Shown piece by piece: positions 46,608 to 55,885 of a stretch of DNA of 64,000 bases. Position 1 is the stretch's first letter. Every line of letters begins with the position of its first letter. The notes beneath the pieces were generated by a model, which worked only from the letters and a program-made list of their open reading frames with translations, made no database searches and was not told where the DNA came from. This DNA comes from Allobranchiibius sp. CTAmp26 (GTDB taxonomy: Bacteria; Actinomycetota; Actinomycetes; Actinomycetales; Dermatophilaceae): positions 1-64,000 of the forward strand of contig NZ_JAGEKR010000003.1 in NCBI RefSeq assembly GCF_017565405.1, written 5' to 3'. The translations under genes were made by a program, and so were the position numbers.

Positions 46608-48578
46608 GTGACCGACGTCGCCACCCCGAGCACCGCCCATCCGCTGGACCCCCTGTCGTCCGAGGAGTTCCGGGCCACGACCGCGATCCTGCGCCGCGAC
46701 AAGGGATTCGGGCCGGGGTGGCGGGTCGCGTCCATCGAGCTGCGGGAGCCGGCCAAGGACCTCGTCCGCACGTTCGAGCAGGGGCAGGCGATCGCCCGCG
46801 AAGCGCGGGTCGTCGTCTGGGACAGGGCCGACGGCACGGCGTACAAGGGTGTCGTCTCGATCACCGGCGACCGGGTGCTCTCGTGGGAGGCCGTGCCCGG
46901 TCACCAGCCGAACGCCACCACCGACGAGTGGCACGACTGCGACCATGCGATGCGCGAAAACCCTTCTGTGGCAGCGGCACTCGCCGGGCGCGGCGTGACC
47001 GACATGTCGTTGGTGCTCATCGACCTGTGGACGTACGGCGGCTTCCTGATCCCCGAGCAGTACCGCGGCCGGCGGATCGGCTGGTGCGACGTGTGGGTGC
47101 GTGACGCGCCCACCTCCAACCCGTACGCGCACCCGGTCAGCGGCCTGAAGCTCATCGTGGACATGAACACGATGGAGCTGCTGGAGATCGAGGACACCGG
47201 CGCGCCCGCGTCGCTGCCCAGCGGGTTCGCACCGGTCGACGGCGAGTACGCACCCGAGCACATCCCCGACTACCGGGCTCGTAGCGACCGCGCACCGTTG
47301 GAGATCACCCAGCCCGACGGAGTCTGCTTCGAGCTGCGCGGCAACGAACTGCGTTGGCAACGCTGGAGATTGCGCCTCGGTTTCAACTACCGCGAGGGCC
47401 TGGTGCTGCACCGCGTGGGGTACGAGGACGGGGTCGACGAGGCCGGCCAGCCGCGGGTGCGGTCGATCGCCGACCGGTTGTCGTTCGCCGAGATGGTGGT
47501 GCCCTACCGCGACCCCACGCCGAATCACGTGCGCCGCACGGCGTACGACATCGGCGAGTGGGGACTGGGCTTCATGACCCGATCGTTGGAGCTCGGCTGC
47601 GACTGCCTGGGCGAGATCGTCTACGTCGACGCCACCCTGCACGACACCGCCGGCCAGCCGCGCGAGATCCCGCAGGCGATCTGTCTGCACGAGGAGGACG
47701 CCGCCGTGCTCTGGAAGCACGTCGACGAGCGGGCCGGCGCCGAGGTACGGCGGATGCGCCGCCTGGTCGTGTCGTTCCACGTCACCGTCGCCAACTACGA
47801 ATACCTCGTCTACTGGCGCTTCTACGAGGACGGCAACATCGAGTGCGAGGTGCGCGCCACCGGGATCATGGTGACCACGCCGTACGACGGTGACACCCCG
47901 CCGCCGTACGGCACCGTCGTGGATCACCAGACGTACGCCCCGATCCACCAGCACTTCATCGTGGCGCGCCTCGATCTGGCCGTCGACGCCGACGGCGACC
48001 CGGGCACGGCGGGCAACACCGTGGTGATGTCCGAGACGCAGCGGCTGCCGACGGGTCCGGACAACCCGTACGGGCTCGCACTCACCCAACGCAGCGTGCC
48101 GCTGCGCACCGAGTCCGAAGGCCGACAGGACTACGAGTGGTCCACCCAGCGGTCCTGGAAGGTCACCAACCCCGGCCGCACCAACAAGGTCGGCGGACCG
48201 GTCGCGTACAAACTCGTGCCGGGCGCGGCGGTGCCGCCGATGTTCGACCCCCACTGCCCCGTGCTCGCACGGGCCGGCGTGCTCGAGCACACTCTGTGGG
48301 TGACGCCGTACACCGCCGAGGAGCGTTGGCCCTGCGGCGAATTCGTCAACCAGAGCACCAGCGACGAGGGGCTGCCCGCGTGGACGAGCGCGGACCGGTC
48401 GATCGAGGACACCGATGTCGTGCTCTGGTACACCTTCGGCATCCACCACGTGCCACGGATGGAGGAGTGGCCGGTGATGCCGGCCGACACGATCTCCTTC
48501 TGGCTGAAGCCCACCGGGTTCTTCGACCAGAACCCGGCGCTGGACGTCGCGCCGACGCCCGGAAAGGCCTGCCACTGA
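46608..48578 (+). CDS. Primary amine oxidase (copper/topaquinone)
   Basis: The 656-aa enzyme oxidatively deaminates primary amines to aldehydes, ammonia and peroxide. The topaquinone precursor tyrosine is in TVANYEYL at residue 397 (N-Y-E/D signature). The catalytic aspartate is in AYDIGEWG at 314, copper histidines are in PIHQHF at 447 and 449, and the third is in FGIHHVPRMEEWP near the C-terminus. N2/N3-like domains precede. No signal peptide, so it is cytoplasmic as in other actinobacteria. GTG 46608 has AGGAG upstream. Confidence 0.93.
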   Translation: MTDVATPSTAHPLDPLSSEEFRATTAILRRDKGFGPGWRVASIELREPAKDLVRTFEQGQAIAREARVVVWDRADGTAYKGVVSITGDRVLSWEAVPGHQPNATTDEWHDCDHAMRENPSVAAALAGRGVTDMSLVLIDLWTYGGFLIPEQYRGRRIGWCDVWVRDAPTSNPYAHPVSGLKLIVDMNTMELLEIEDTGAPASLPSGFAPVDGEYAPEHIPDYRARSDRAPLEITQPDGVCFELRGNELRWQRWRLRLGFNYREGLVLHRVGYEDGVDEAGQPRVRSIADRLSFAEMVVPYRDPTPNHVRRTAYDIGEWGLGFMTRSLELGCDCLGEIVYVDATLHDTAGQPREIPQAICLHEEDAAVLWKHVDERAGAEVRRMRRLVVSFHVTVANYEYLVYWRFYEDGNIECEVRATGIMVTTPYDGDTPPPYGTVVDHQTYAPIHQHFIVARLDLAVDADGDPGTAGNTVVMSETQRLPTGPDNPYGLALTQRSVPLRTESEGRQDYEWSTQRSWKVTNPGRTNKVGGPVAYKLVPGAAVPPMFDPHCPVLARAGVLEHTLWVTPYTAEERWPCGEFVNQSTSDEGLPAWTSADRSIEDTDVVLWYTFGIHHVPRMEEWPVMPADTISFWLKPTGFFDQNPALDVAPTPGKACH

Positions 48579-48598
48579 GACCGCACCGACGACGGCCG

Positions 48599-49729
48599 GT
48601 GCGCGCCCGGATCGCCGCCGCCGCATTGGTCCCGGCGTTGCTCGCCGGCTGCTCCGGCGGATCGCCGGCACCGTCGTCCTCCGCCGCCACGTCGACGTCA
48701 CCGACGACCTCGACCGCACCGACCCCGACGTCCGGGACCCCCACGGTGCCTCCGGGCACGGGCACCGCGACGGGCACGAACTCCTACGTCGCACTGGGCG
48801 ATTCGTACGCCGCGGGCGTGGGCTCCGGAGGGTCGACCGGCGTCTGTTACCGCTCGGCGCGGGGCTGGGCCCCGCTGGTGGCCGAGCGGTACGGCCTGGC
48901 CCTTAGCTACCAGGCGTGCAGCGGCGCGACCACGGCGACGACGAGCGAGCAGCAGCTCGGCACCCTGGGAGCGGGCACCTCACGGGTGTCGATCACGATC
49001 GGCGGCAACGACGTCGGGTTCGCGCTCGTGCTCTTCACCTGCGCCAGCCCGTCGTGGCTCAGCGACTGCACGGGCGCGATCGGCGCGGGACGCAGCATCC
49101 TGCGCACCCGACTGCCGGGGCGGCTGCGCGCGCTGTTCTCCCAGGTCCGCGGCCGGGCACCGCACGCGCAGGTGACGGTGGTCGGATACCCGCACGTGCT
49201 GGGCACCAGGGACTGCGACGCGCTCACCTTCTTCAGTGCCCAGGACCGCTCAGGTCTCGACGCGGGCACCGACGAACTGGACGCGCTCCTGCGCACGACG
49301 GCGGCGTCGTACGGCTTCTCCTTCGTCGATCCGCGCGCCCGCTTCAGCGGCCACGCCCCCTGCAGCTCGGCCCCGTGGATCAACGGTCTGAGCCTGCCGA
49401 TCGGCGATTCCTTCCACCCGGACCGTTCCGGTCAGCAGGCGTACGCCGGTCTCGTGGGCCCCGTGCTCGACGCGGCCTCCGGCGCCTCCGCGCCCCGGGT
49501 CACCACGGCCGCGGCGACACCGGACCCGCGGGCGGCGGCGCGTGCCGTGCTCTCCATGCAGCTGGACCAGCCCGAGAACCTGCGCCAGGCGCAGGCCGCG
49601 GGCGTGTCCACGACCCTGATCAAGAGGTACGTCCAGGACCTGCGCTCGAGCGACACCGCCACCATCTCCGCCGGACTGGCGGGCCTGCGGTCGCTCGACC
49701 AGTCGCGGGCCGACCGCGTCTCTCGTTGA
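48599..49729 (+). CDS. SGNH/GDSL-family lipase, lipoprotein
   Basis: The 376-aa protein has a lipoprotein signal (RIAAAALVPALLAGC, cysteine at residue 18) and a serine/threonine/proline-rich linker of about 45 residues. The SGNH hydrolase domain follows: block I ALGDSYAAGVGSG, block III IGGNDVGF, and block V IGDSFHPDRSGQQAY with the D-x-x-H pair. Six cysteines suggest extracytoplasmic disulfides. A helical C-terminal extension of about 60 residues is not part of the fold. GTG 48599 starts 20 bases after the amine oxidase stop and is a likely cotranscript. Confidence 0.85.
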   Translation: MRARIAAAALVPALLAGCSGGSPAPSSSAATSTSPTTSTAPTPTSGTPTVPPGTGTATGTNSYVALGDSYAAGVGSGGSTGVCYRSARGWAPLVAERYGLALSYQACSGATTATTSEQQLGTLGAGTSRVSITIGGNDVGFALVLFTCASPSWLSDCTGAIGAGRSILRTRLPGRLRALFSQVRGRAPHAQVTVVGYPHVLGTRDCDALTFFSAQDRSGLDAGTDELDALLRTTAASYGFSFVDPRARFSGHAPCSSAPWINGLSLPIGDSFHPDRSGQQAYAGLVGPVLDAASGASAPRVTTAAATPDPRAAARAVLSMQLDQPENLRQAQAAGVSTTLIKRYVQDLRSSDTATISAGLAGLRSLDQSRADRVSR

Positions 49730-49754
49730 TCCGCGCGCCGGAGCAGCCGCCTCG

Positions 49755-50183
49755 TCAGTCCCGTTGTGAGCCCGGGTTGGTGGTGAGATCGAGCCCGAAC
49801 TCCGCATTGGGGAGTCCGATCGAGGTATGGACCTGCACGAGCCGCCACCGGCCGTTCTCGTACCGCACCACGCCCGTGACCCTCACCGGCGCCGACTCAC
49901 CGTCGCTGAAAGTGACCAACGCCCGGTCCTCGAACCACCCGAACGAGCCGTCGCTGTACCCACGAGGCGCCCCGGCCTGGATCCTGAGGGGACCGGCCTC
50001 CTGGGTCTGCGTGACGAACCCGGCGACGGCGACGGCCCGATCGGTGTCCCATTCGTCCTCGTCGGTGCCGATCGCCACGGTCATATCCGTCGACAGGAGT
50101 TCCTCGGCGGACTGCAGGTCCGCGGACCGCATCACGTCGTAGAGCTTCTCGACCATGGCGCGTACTCCGGCGCTCTGTCTCAT
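49755..50183 (-). CDS. SnoaL/NTF2-like (DUF4440-type) protein
   Basis: The 142-aa protein has the cone-shaped NTF2 fold pattern: N-terminal helices MVEKLYDVMRSADLQSAEEL, then LLSTDMTVAIGTDEDEWDTD, and strands ending in VVRYENGRWRLVQVHTSIG. Such proteins act as small enzymes, binding proteins or stress domains; the pocket residues do not tell which. It is convergent with the lipase gene and separated from mraY by about 115 bp on the same strand. Confidence 0.75.
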   Translation of the reverse strand: MRQSAGVRAMVEKLYDVMRSADLQSAEELLSTDMTVAIGTDEDEWDTDRAVAVAGFVTQTQEAGPLRIQAGAPRGYSDGSFGWFEDRALVTFSDGESAPVRVTGVVRYENGRWRLVQVHTSIGLPNAEFGLDLTTNPGSQRD

Positions 50184-50299
50184 CCTCAGTCCTCACGTCG
50201 AACGGTGGTCCGGCCGGTGCGGATGGCCACCGAACGGGATGTGCAGGAGCGTCCGGTGCCAGGGAGCCTCGGTCGCGTCGATCAGGGTGCGGGATCTCG

Positions 50300-51394
50300 T
50301 CAGACGACGACCCATTCGGCGTAGAACAATCCGAGGCCCGCCGCCACACACAGCCCGCAGATGATCCAGAAGCGGATCGTGACGGTGACCTGCTCCCATC
50401 CGACCATCTCGAAGCTGTGGTGGATCGGTGTCATCTTGAACAGCCGCTTGCCGACGCCGCCGTTGGTCCGCTTGGTCGCCTTGAAGTACCCCACCTGCAG
50501 GATGACGGTCACCGTCTCGAAGACGAAGAGTCCGCCGAGGACGATCATCAGCAGTTCCGTGCGGGTCATGATCGCCAGTCCGGCGAGCGCCGCGCCCAGG
50601 CCGAGTGAGCCGGTGTCGCCCATGAAGATCTGCGCCGGTGAGGCGTTCCACCAGAGGAATCCGAAGCAGGCGCCCATCACGCAGGCGGCGACCACGGCCA
50701 GGTCGAGCGGGTCGCGTACGTCGTAGCACTTGGTCGAACTGACGAACCGGCAGTTCTGGTTGAACTGCCACACGCTGATCAGCACATAGGCACCGAACAC
50801 CATGGCGCAGGCACCGGAGGCCTGACCGTCCAGGCCGTCGGTGAGGTTCACGCCGTTGCTCGTGCCGGCGATCATCAGGTTCGCCCAGAGCACGAAGAGG
50901 ACGACCCCGATGACGGTGCCGTGCACGGCGAGGTCGAACCACGTGTCGCGCACGAACGAGATGCGGTAGCTCGCCGGGGTGATGCCGCCGCGGGCGAACC
51001 TGGTCGCCAGGATGGCGAAGACGACCGCGACGACGGTCTGACCGGCGAGCTTCTCGACCGACCGCAGGCCGAGCGATCGTTCGCGGGAGATCTTGGTCCA
51101 GTCGTCGAGGAAGCCGACGAACCCGATCCCGACCATCAGGAAGAGCACGAGCAGCCCGGACACGGTGGGCGCGGCCCAGGTGAGGAGGTGCGCCAGCGCG
51201 TACCCGCCTACCGAACCGGTGATGATCACGATGCCGCCCATCTGGGGCGTGCCGCGCTTGGTGTGGTGACTCGTCGGACCGTCGTCACGGACGAACTGCC
51301 CCCAGCCGTGGCGCCTGGCCAACGAGATGAAGTAGCGGGTGCCGACCAGGCTGGCGGCGAGCGCGACGAGCGCCCCGATGAGGATGAGTTTCAT
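50300..51394 (-). CDS. mraY: Phospho-N-acetylmuramoyl-pentapeptide-transferase MraY, outside a dcw cluster
   Basis: MraY makes lipid I from UDP-MurNAc-pentapeptide and undecaprenyl phosphate at the inner membrane. The 364-aa protein has ten predicted helices and all key loops: GFLDDWTK (residues 94-101), NLTDGLDG, FMGDTGSLGLG and the histidine loop TPIHHSFE. None of its usual neighbours (murE, murF, murD, ftsW, murG) is here, so it is either a second copy or an unlinked gene. Catalytic residues look intact. It is divergent from the Fe-ADH gene across 305 bases. Confidence 0.93.
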   Translation of the reverse strand: MKLILIGALVALAASLVGTRYFISLARRHGWGQFVRDDGPTSHHTKRGTPQMGGIVIITGSVGGYALAHLLTWAAPTVSGLLVLFLMVGIGFVGFLDDWTKISRERSLGLRSVEKLAGQTVVAVVFAILATRFARGGITPASYRISFVRDTWFDLAVHGTVIGVVLFVLWANLMIAGTSNGVNLTDGLDGQASGACAMVFGAYVLISVWQFNQNCRFVSSTKCYDVRDPLDLAVVAACVMGACFGFLWWNASPAQIFMGDTGSLGLGAALAGLAIMTRTELLMIVLGGLFVFETVTVILQVGYFKATKRTNGGVGKRLFKMTPIHHSFEMVGWEQVTVTIRFWIICGLCVAAGLGLFYAEWVVV

Positions 51395-51699
51395 CGAGGG
51401 ACCCCTCCCACGAGGGACCTACGCATGCCTCGGTCCATCGTCTTGAAATCCCACCCTGTTCGACAGTGACCGGCCCCCGCTGGTTCAGTCCTGACTCACG
51501 ACGTACTCCGGAGGGTACGGCGTCCGCGGCGCCCCATGCCGCATGCGACCCGGCGTGCCCTGCGTGCGTCCGCCTCATGGCGTGCCGCTGAACCCCGCGC
51601 TCCCGGAGGGCGCACAGCTTGGCGACTCTGTGTCCTGACTCACATTCGGCGGTTACCGTGGTCTCGATGACCGCGACCGCGGTCGGACGAGGTGCGCCC
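51395..51699. promoter_or_regulatory. Divergent gap with two GTCCTGACTCAC direct repeats
   Basis: Between mraY and the Fe-ADH gene. The 12-mer GTCCTGACTCAC occurs at 51488-51499 and 51632-51643, both in the same orientation. No gene is visible. The downstream gene is part of an operon with a two-component system, so the repeats are candidate response-regulator sites. Confidence 0.4.
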
Positions 51700-52848
51700 A
51701 TGACGCTGTTGAAGTTCCACGCCCCCGAAGTCGTCTTCGGGGCCGGATCGCTCGGCGAGGCCGGTTTCGCCGCCGGTCGGCTGGGTGCCAAGCGTCCGTT
51801 CGTGGTCACCGACGACGGCATCGTCGAGGCGGGATGGCTGGCCGAGCTGGAGGTCGTGCTGCGCGCCAGCGGCCTGGATCCGCAGGTCTACGAGAAGGTC
51901 AGCCCCAATCCCAAGGATCACGAGATCGCCGCTGCGCACGCGGCGTACGTCGCGTGCGACGCCGACGTGATCATCGGCCTCGGTGGCGGGTCCTGCATCG
52001 ATGCAGCCAAGGGGGTCGCGGTGCTCGCGGGCAACGGCGGCGACATCCTCGACTATCGGGGGGTCGACCAGGTCGCGCTGCCGATCCCTCCCACGCTGAT
52101 GATCCCCGCGACGTCGGGCACCGGCGCGGACGTGTCCCAGTTCTGCATCGTCACCGACACCCGGCGCTCGGTGAAGGTCACGATCATGGGCCGGGCCCTG
52201 GTCCCGGACATCTCCATCACCGACCCTCGCCTGCTGCACACCATGCCAGCCTGGCTCAACGCCGCCACCGGGCTCGACGCGCTCACCCACGGGGTCGAGG
52301 CGTTCGTCTCGCTGGCGCACAACCCCCTCGCGGACATGCACGCGCTGTGCGCCGTACGCCAGGTGGTCGGCCACCTGCGCACCACGATGGACCACCCTCA
52401 CGACGGGGAGGCGCGTTCGGCGATGGCGGAGGCCAGCCTCAACGCCGGGCTGGCGTTCAGCAACGCGATCCTGGGCGCGACCCACGCCATGAGCCATCAG
52501 GTGGGCGGACTGCTGGACGCACCGCACGGCGTCATCAACGGGGTCCTGCTACCCCACGTGATCCGTTACAACGCCCAGTCGGCTCCCGAGCGTTTCATCG
52601 GGCTCGCCGACGCGGTCGGTCTAGACACCCACGGGTGGAGCGGCGAGCAGGCCGCGAACCAGCTCGCCGACCTCGCGCGACGGCTCGCGGACCAGGTCGG
52701 CGTCCCCAAGGGCCTCTCGGCGCTCGGCGTCACCGAGCAGGACTGCGACCGGCTCGCCGGCACCACCTTGGAGGACGCCTGCCTCACCACCAATCCCCGC
52801 AGCGCCTCCGTCGGCGACATCACGGCGCTCTTCAGGGCGGCCCTGTGA
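51700..52848 (+). CDS. Iron-containing (group III) alcohol dehydrogenase
   Basis: The 382-aa enzyme oxidises an alcohol with NAD(P). The nucleotide motif is GLGGGSCIDAAKGVAVL, preceded by VTDDGIVEAGWL; PATSGTGADVSQF follows. Metal ligands are in AATGLDALTHGVEAFVS (aspartate and histidine), ILGATHAMSHQVGGLLDAPH and the following histidine. It resembles 1,3-propanediol-dehydrogenase-type enzymes. ATG 51700 follows GAGG; ATG 51667 is an alternative. Its stop overlaps the histidine kinase start (GTGA), placing it in a three-gene operon with a two-component system. Confidence 0.9.
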   Translation: MTLLKFHAPEVVFGAGSLGEAGFAAGRLGAKRPFVVTDDGIVEAGWLAELEVVLRASGLDPQVYEKVSPNPKDHEIAAAHAAYVACDADVIIGLGGGSCIDAAKGVAVLAGNGGDILDYRGVDQVALPIPPTLMIPATSGTGADVSQFCIVTDTRRSVKVTIMGRALVPDISITDPRLLHTMPAWLNAATGLDALTHGVEAFVSLAHNPLADMHALCAVRQVVGHLRTTMDHPHDGEARSAMAEASLNAGLAFSNAILGATHAMSHQVGGLLDAPHGVINGVLLPHVIRYNAQSAPERFIGLADAVGLDTHGWSGEQAANQLADLARRLADQVGVPKGLSALGVTEQDCDRLAGTTLEDACLTTNPRSASVGDITALFRAAL

Positions 52849-54341
52849 CCGCCGATCCCCAGAGCACGGACGACGTCATCGACTCCCGTCGACCCGATCT
52901 GGCGTCGCTCACCGGTCTGCGTTCGGGCAAGCGGTCCTACTACCGCGAATACCGCGAGTCCGACGAACGATTGGCCCGCGCCGTGCGCGCCATGGACTCG
53001 ATCTCCCGCGCGCTGGTGCGCACCGTGGAAGGACCGCGCGGGCTGCTCGAGGAGGTCGCGCGGACGGCGAGTGCCCACCTCAGCGCCCATTGGACCCTGC
53101 TCAGCCTCGCCGACGGTCAGCTGCCCGGCGCGCGACCGCGATTCGTCGTGGTCGACAGCGAGCGGCACGTCGTCGGCGACCGCGAACTGCCCCGCGCCGT
53201 ACGTCGCGAGCTGGGCTCGTTGCGGGCCGGTCACCAGGCGCCCGTCGTCGACAGCCGCGGGTGGGTGCGGGTGCCGATGAATCTCGAGGGTGCGGCCGTC
53301 GGTGGGATCGCGCTGCTGCACGGACTCCCGAGCGACCCCGAGCCGGGTGACCTGTCGGTGCTACGCATCCTCGCCAATCAGGCGGCCGTGTCGCTGCACA
53401 CCTCCGAGCAGTTCCAGGCCGGCACCGCCCTGCACCGGCGCGCCCAGCGGCTGCACGACGAGACCGCGGCCCAGGCCCGCGACCTCGCCGAGCGCACCGC
53501 CGCTCTGCAACGCGCCCGGGATCGATTGGTGGTCGCCGATCAGTGGCTGATCGTCGACGAGGAGCGGCACCGGATCGCCCGCGAACTGCACGACACCGTG
53601 GCCCAGCAGGTGCTGACCGTGGGCATGACCGTCGATCTCGCCGAACGGGACGCTGCGCAGTGGCAGGAGCAGCACGGCGCCAGCACCGCGCCCATCCGGC
53701 AGCAGCTGCGGGTGGCGCGGGACCTGTCGCGCGACGTGGTCGACCAGCTGCGGCAGGCGATCTACGCGCTGAGCCAGCACCGCGACGACACGGTGCGCAG
53801 CCTGCCGGAGCTGCTCTCAGAATTGGTGCGCCAGCACGACGGCAAGGTCAGCGTGCGGCTGCGGGTGCACGGCACGGAGATCGCGCTTCCCGAGAGCGTG
53901 CGGCACGAGCTGACTCGCGCCGTCGGCGAAGCGCTCTTCAACGTCAAGGTGCACTCGGGCGCCACCCGCGCGGTCGTGCGCGTGAACTATCGCCCCGAGC
54001 GCGTGATCGTGTCCGTCGCGGACGACGGCCACGGCGACCCCGCGCAGCTGCGTCGGGTGCTCAGAGTGACCATGGAGGCCACCGGCGACGGGCGCCACCG
54101 AGGCCTGGCCAACCTGCACGCCCGCATCACCTCCACCGGCGGAGACCTGCACTTCCGCCGGTCGCGGATGGGCGGCGTCGAGGTGCAGATGCGGCTGCCG
54201 CTCCCCCTGCCCGACGCACTCGATCCAGGCCTCATCGGGCACCTGCTGGATCCGCCGCACGTCGCGGGCGACACCCCCTCGACGATGCTCGTCACCGGGA
54301 CGGTGCGAGCACTCCCGCACCGCGTACGGTCGCGATCATGA
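52845..54341 (+). CDS. Sensor histidine kinase, GAF-HisKA_3 (MnoS/MadS-like)
   Basis: The 498-aa cytoplasmic kinase has no membrane helix. A GAF-like sensor domain covers residues about 55-190, followed by a long coiled coil (AQRLHDETAAQARDLAERTA) and the phospho-acceptor box RHRIARELHDTVAQQVLTVG. The HATPase domain contains EALFNVKVHSGATRAVVRVN and VSVADDGHGD. It overlaps the ADH upstream and the response regulator downstream by 4 bp each. By context it senses alcohol or redox state to control the alcohol-oxidation genes, like MnoS of Mycobacterium smegmatis; this is inference. Confidence 0.85.
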   Translation: MTADPQSTDDVIDSRRPDLASLTGLRSGKRSYYREYRESDERLARAVRAMDSISRALVRTVEGPRGLLEEVARTASAHLSAHWTLLSLADGQLPGARPRFVVVDSERHVVGDRELPRAVRRELGSLRAGHQAPVVDSRGWVRVPMNLEGAAVGGIALLHGLPSDPEPGDLSVLRILANQAAVSLHTSEQFQAGTALHRRAQRLHDETAAQARDLAERTAALQRARDRLVVADQWLIVDEERHRIARELHDTVAQQVLTVGMTVDLAERDAAQWQEQHGASTAPIRQQLRVARDLSRDVVDQLRQAIYALSQHRDDTVRSLPELLSELVRQHDGKVSVRLRVHGTEIALPESVRHELTRAVGEALFNVKVHSGATRAVVRVNYRPERVIVSVADDGHGDPAQLRRVLRVTMEATGDGRHRGLANLHARITSTGGDLHFRRSRMGGVEVQMRLPLPLPDALDPGLIGHLLDPPHVAGDTPSTMLVTGTVRALPHRVRSRS

Positions 54342-55045
54342 GCAGCACCACCGGACGCGACCAGGACACGCGGGCCTCGGATAACGACCCGAGATCGCCT
54401 TCGGCGGGCACGCCGTTGCGCGTGGTCCTGGTCGACGACCACGCGATCGTGCGACACGGCCTGCGGGCTGTGTTGTCCCGCGAGCCCGACCTGGAGGTCG
54501 TCGGCGAAGCAGCCACCCGCGACGAGGCGCGTGCCGTGATCGGGCACCTGAACCCGGACATCGTGCTGCTCGATCTCAAACTGTCGACGACGCACGAGGC
54601 CGAGGGGCTGGTGCTGTGCGAGCAGCTCACCGCGGCGTACCCCCGGATCGGGGTGCTGGTGCTCACCACGTTCATCGACGACGCGCTGGTGCTGCAGGCC
54701 GTCCGGGTCGGCGCGCGCGGCTACGTCGTCAAGGACGTCGACACCTCCGCCCTACTGCGGGCGATCCGCGACGTCGGGGCGGGCAAGAGCGCGTTCGACG
54801 CACACAGCGCCGCGGCGATGGTGCGGGGGCTGAATGCTCCCAGCCCGTCCTCGGACCAGCTGACCGACCGGGAGCGCGAGGTACTCGCTCTGCTGGCGCG
54901 GGGGCTGTCCAACCGGCAGATCGGCAGCCGCCTCTACGTCGCCGAGACCACCGCGAAGTTCCACGTCGGCAACATCCTGCGCAAGCTCGGGGTGTCCCGG
55001 CGTACCGAGGCGGTCTACGAGGCGAGCAAGCGCGGCGTCCTGTAA
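54338..55045 (+). CDS. NarL-family response regulator (MnoR/MadR-like)
   Basis: The 235-aa protein has an extra acidic N-terminus of about 28 residues. The receiver domain has LRVVLVDDHAIVRHGLRAVL, phospho-aspartate in DIVLLDLKLSTTHEAE, and lysine in GYVVKDVD. The LuxR HTH follows (LTDREREVLALLARGLSNRQ, IGSRLYVAETTAKFHVGNIL). It forms a pair with the overlapping kinase. Candidate targets are its own operon (direct repeats at 51488 and 51632) and the methanol-dehydrogenase operon at the window end. Confidence 0.9.
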   Translation: MSSTTGRDQDTRASDNDPRSPSAGTPLRVVLVDDHAIVRHGLRAVLSREPDLEVVGEAATRDEARAVIGHLNPDIVLLDLKLSTTHEAEGLVLCEQLTAAYPRIGVLVLTTFIDDALVLQAVRVGARGYVVKDVDTSALLRAIRDVGAGKSAFDAHSAAAMVRGLNAPSPSSDQLTDREREVLALLARGLSNRQIGSRLYVAETTAKFHVGNILRKLGVSRRTEAVYEASKRGVL

Positions 55046-55065
55046 TCGACCCTCACGGCGGGTGC

Positions 55066-55662
55066 CTAGCCGCTGAGGGCGGTGATGAGGCTGTAACCGG
55101 CGAGAGCGACCATCACGACCGCGGCGACGCGAGTGATCCACTTCAGGGGCAGGACGGTCAGCAGGGTCTTGCCGCCGAGGATGGCCAACAGTCCGACTGC
55201 CCAGAGGCCCAGGGTGGCGCCGATGGCGACCGAGATCGGGTCGTGGTACTTCGCGGCGAGGTTCGCGGTGAGGATCTGGGTCAGGTCACCCCATTCGGCC
55301 ACGAAGATCACGCCGTACCCCAGCGACGCCACGCGCCAGAACCCGGCACCGTCGGGTGTCTGGGCGACCTCCTCCTCTTCCTCCTCTTCGGTGCCCTGAC
55401 CTTCGCGCCACACCAGGACCGCACCGAGAAGGAAGAGGGCAGCGACCACGAATTCCACCGGCCTGCGCGGCAGCAGGGTCAAGAGCGAGCCCGCGGCGAC
55501 AGCGATGACGACGTGGGTCAGGAAGGCCGCGGCCATCCCGACGAAGACCCACAACCAGGGAAAGCGGGTGCCGAGGACGAGACCCGCCACGGCGGTCTTG
55601 TCGGGCAGCTCGGCGACGAAGATGAGGCCGAAGACGATGGCGATGACGGATGCACTGAGCAC
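55066..55662 (-). CDS. GDT1/TMEM165 family (UPF0016) transporter, probable Mn exporter
   Basis: The 198-aa membrane protein is two homologous three-helix halves. Each carries the E-x-G-D-K/R-T-type motif: FVAELPDKTAVA at residues 16-25 (glycine replaced by proline) and FVAEWGDLTQIL at 121-132 (lysine replaced by leucine). The cytoplasmic linker is a run of seven glutamates. Family members export manganese or calcium. A yybP-ykoY riboswitch upstream supports manganese. GTG 55662 has GAGGAAC upstream. Confidence 0.88.
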   Translation of the reverse strand: MLSASVIAIVFGLIFVAELPDKTAVAGLVLGTRFPWLWVFVGMAAAFLTHVVIAVAAGSLLTLLPRRPVEFVVAALFLLGAVLVWREGQGTEEEEEEEVAQTPDGAGFWRVASLGYGVIFVAEWGDLTQILTANLAAKYHDPISVAIGATLGLWAVGLLAILGGKTLLTVLPLKWITRVAAVVMVALAGYSLITALSG

Positions 55663-55751
55663 TGAAAGTTCCTCGTGGATCGCGGCCGCGACCCAACCCT
55701 CCGGCGTAGAACAGGAGACGTCGGACCGGCAGCCAGGGGCTGATGGTGGTC

Positions 55752-55847
55752 CGAACGTCTCGTCCAGCCGGCATCACCGACCCTGGACACCGGGACGCGC
55801 GAGGCGGCCAGTATGTCGACATCCAGTCGAGGGACTACTCCCGTTCG
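55752..55847 (-). ncRNA. yybP-ykoY manganese riboswitch
   Basis: On the minus strand: GGGAGTAG at the 5' side, then GTCGACATACTGGCCG (the conserved CAUAC element), then GCCGGCTGGACGAGAC at the 3' side. Ends close by CGAAC/GTTCG (55847-55843 with 55756-55752). These are the conserved internal loops that bind Mn2+. It lies 90 bases before the GDT1-family gene and should switch that gene on when manganese is high. Confidence 0.88.
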
Positions 55848-55885
55848 TGGGCCAATCTAACGGCCCGGGCACATGGCTCCAACTC

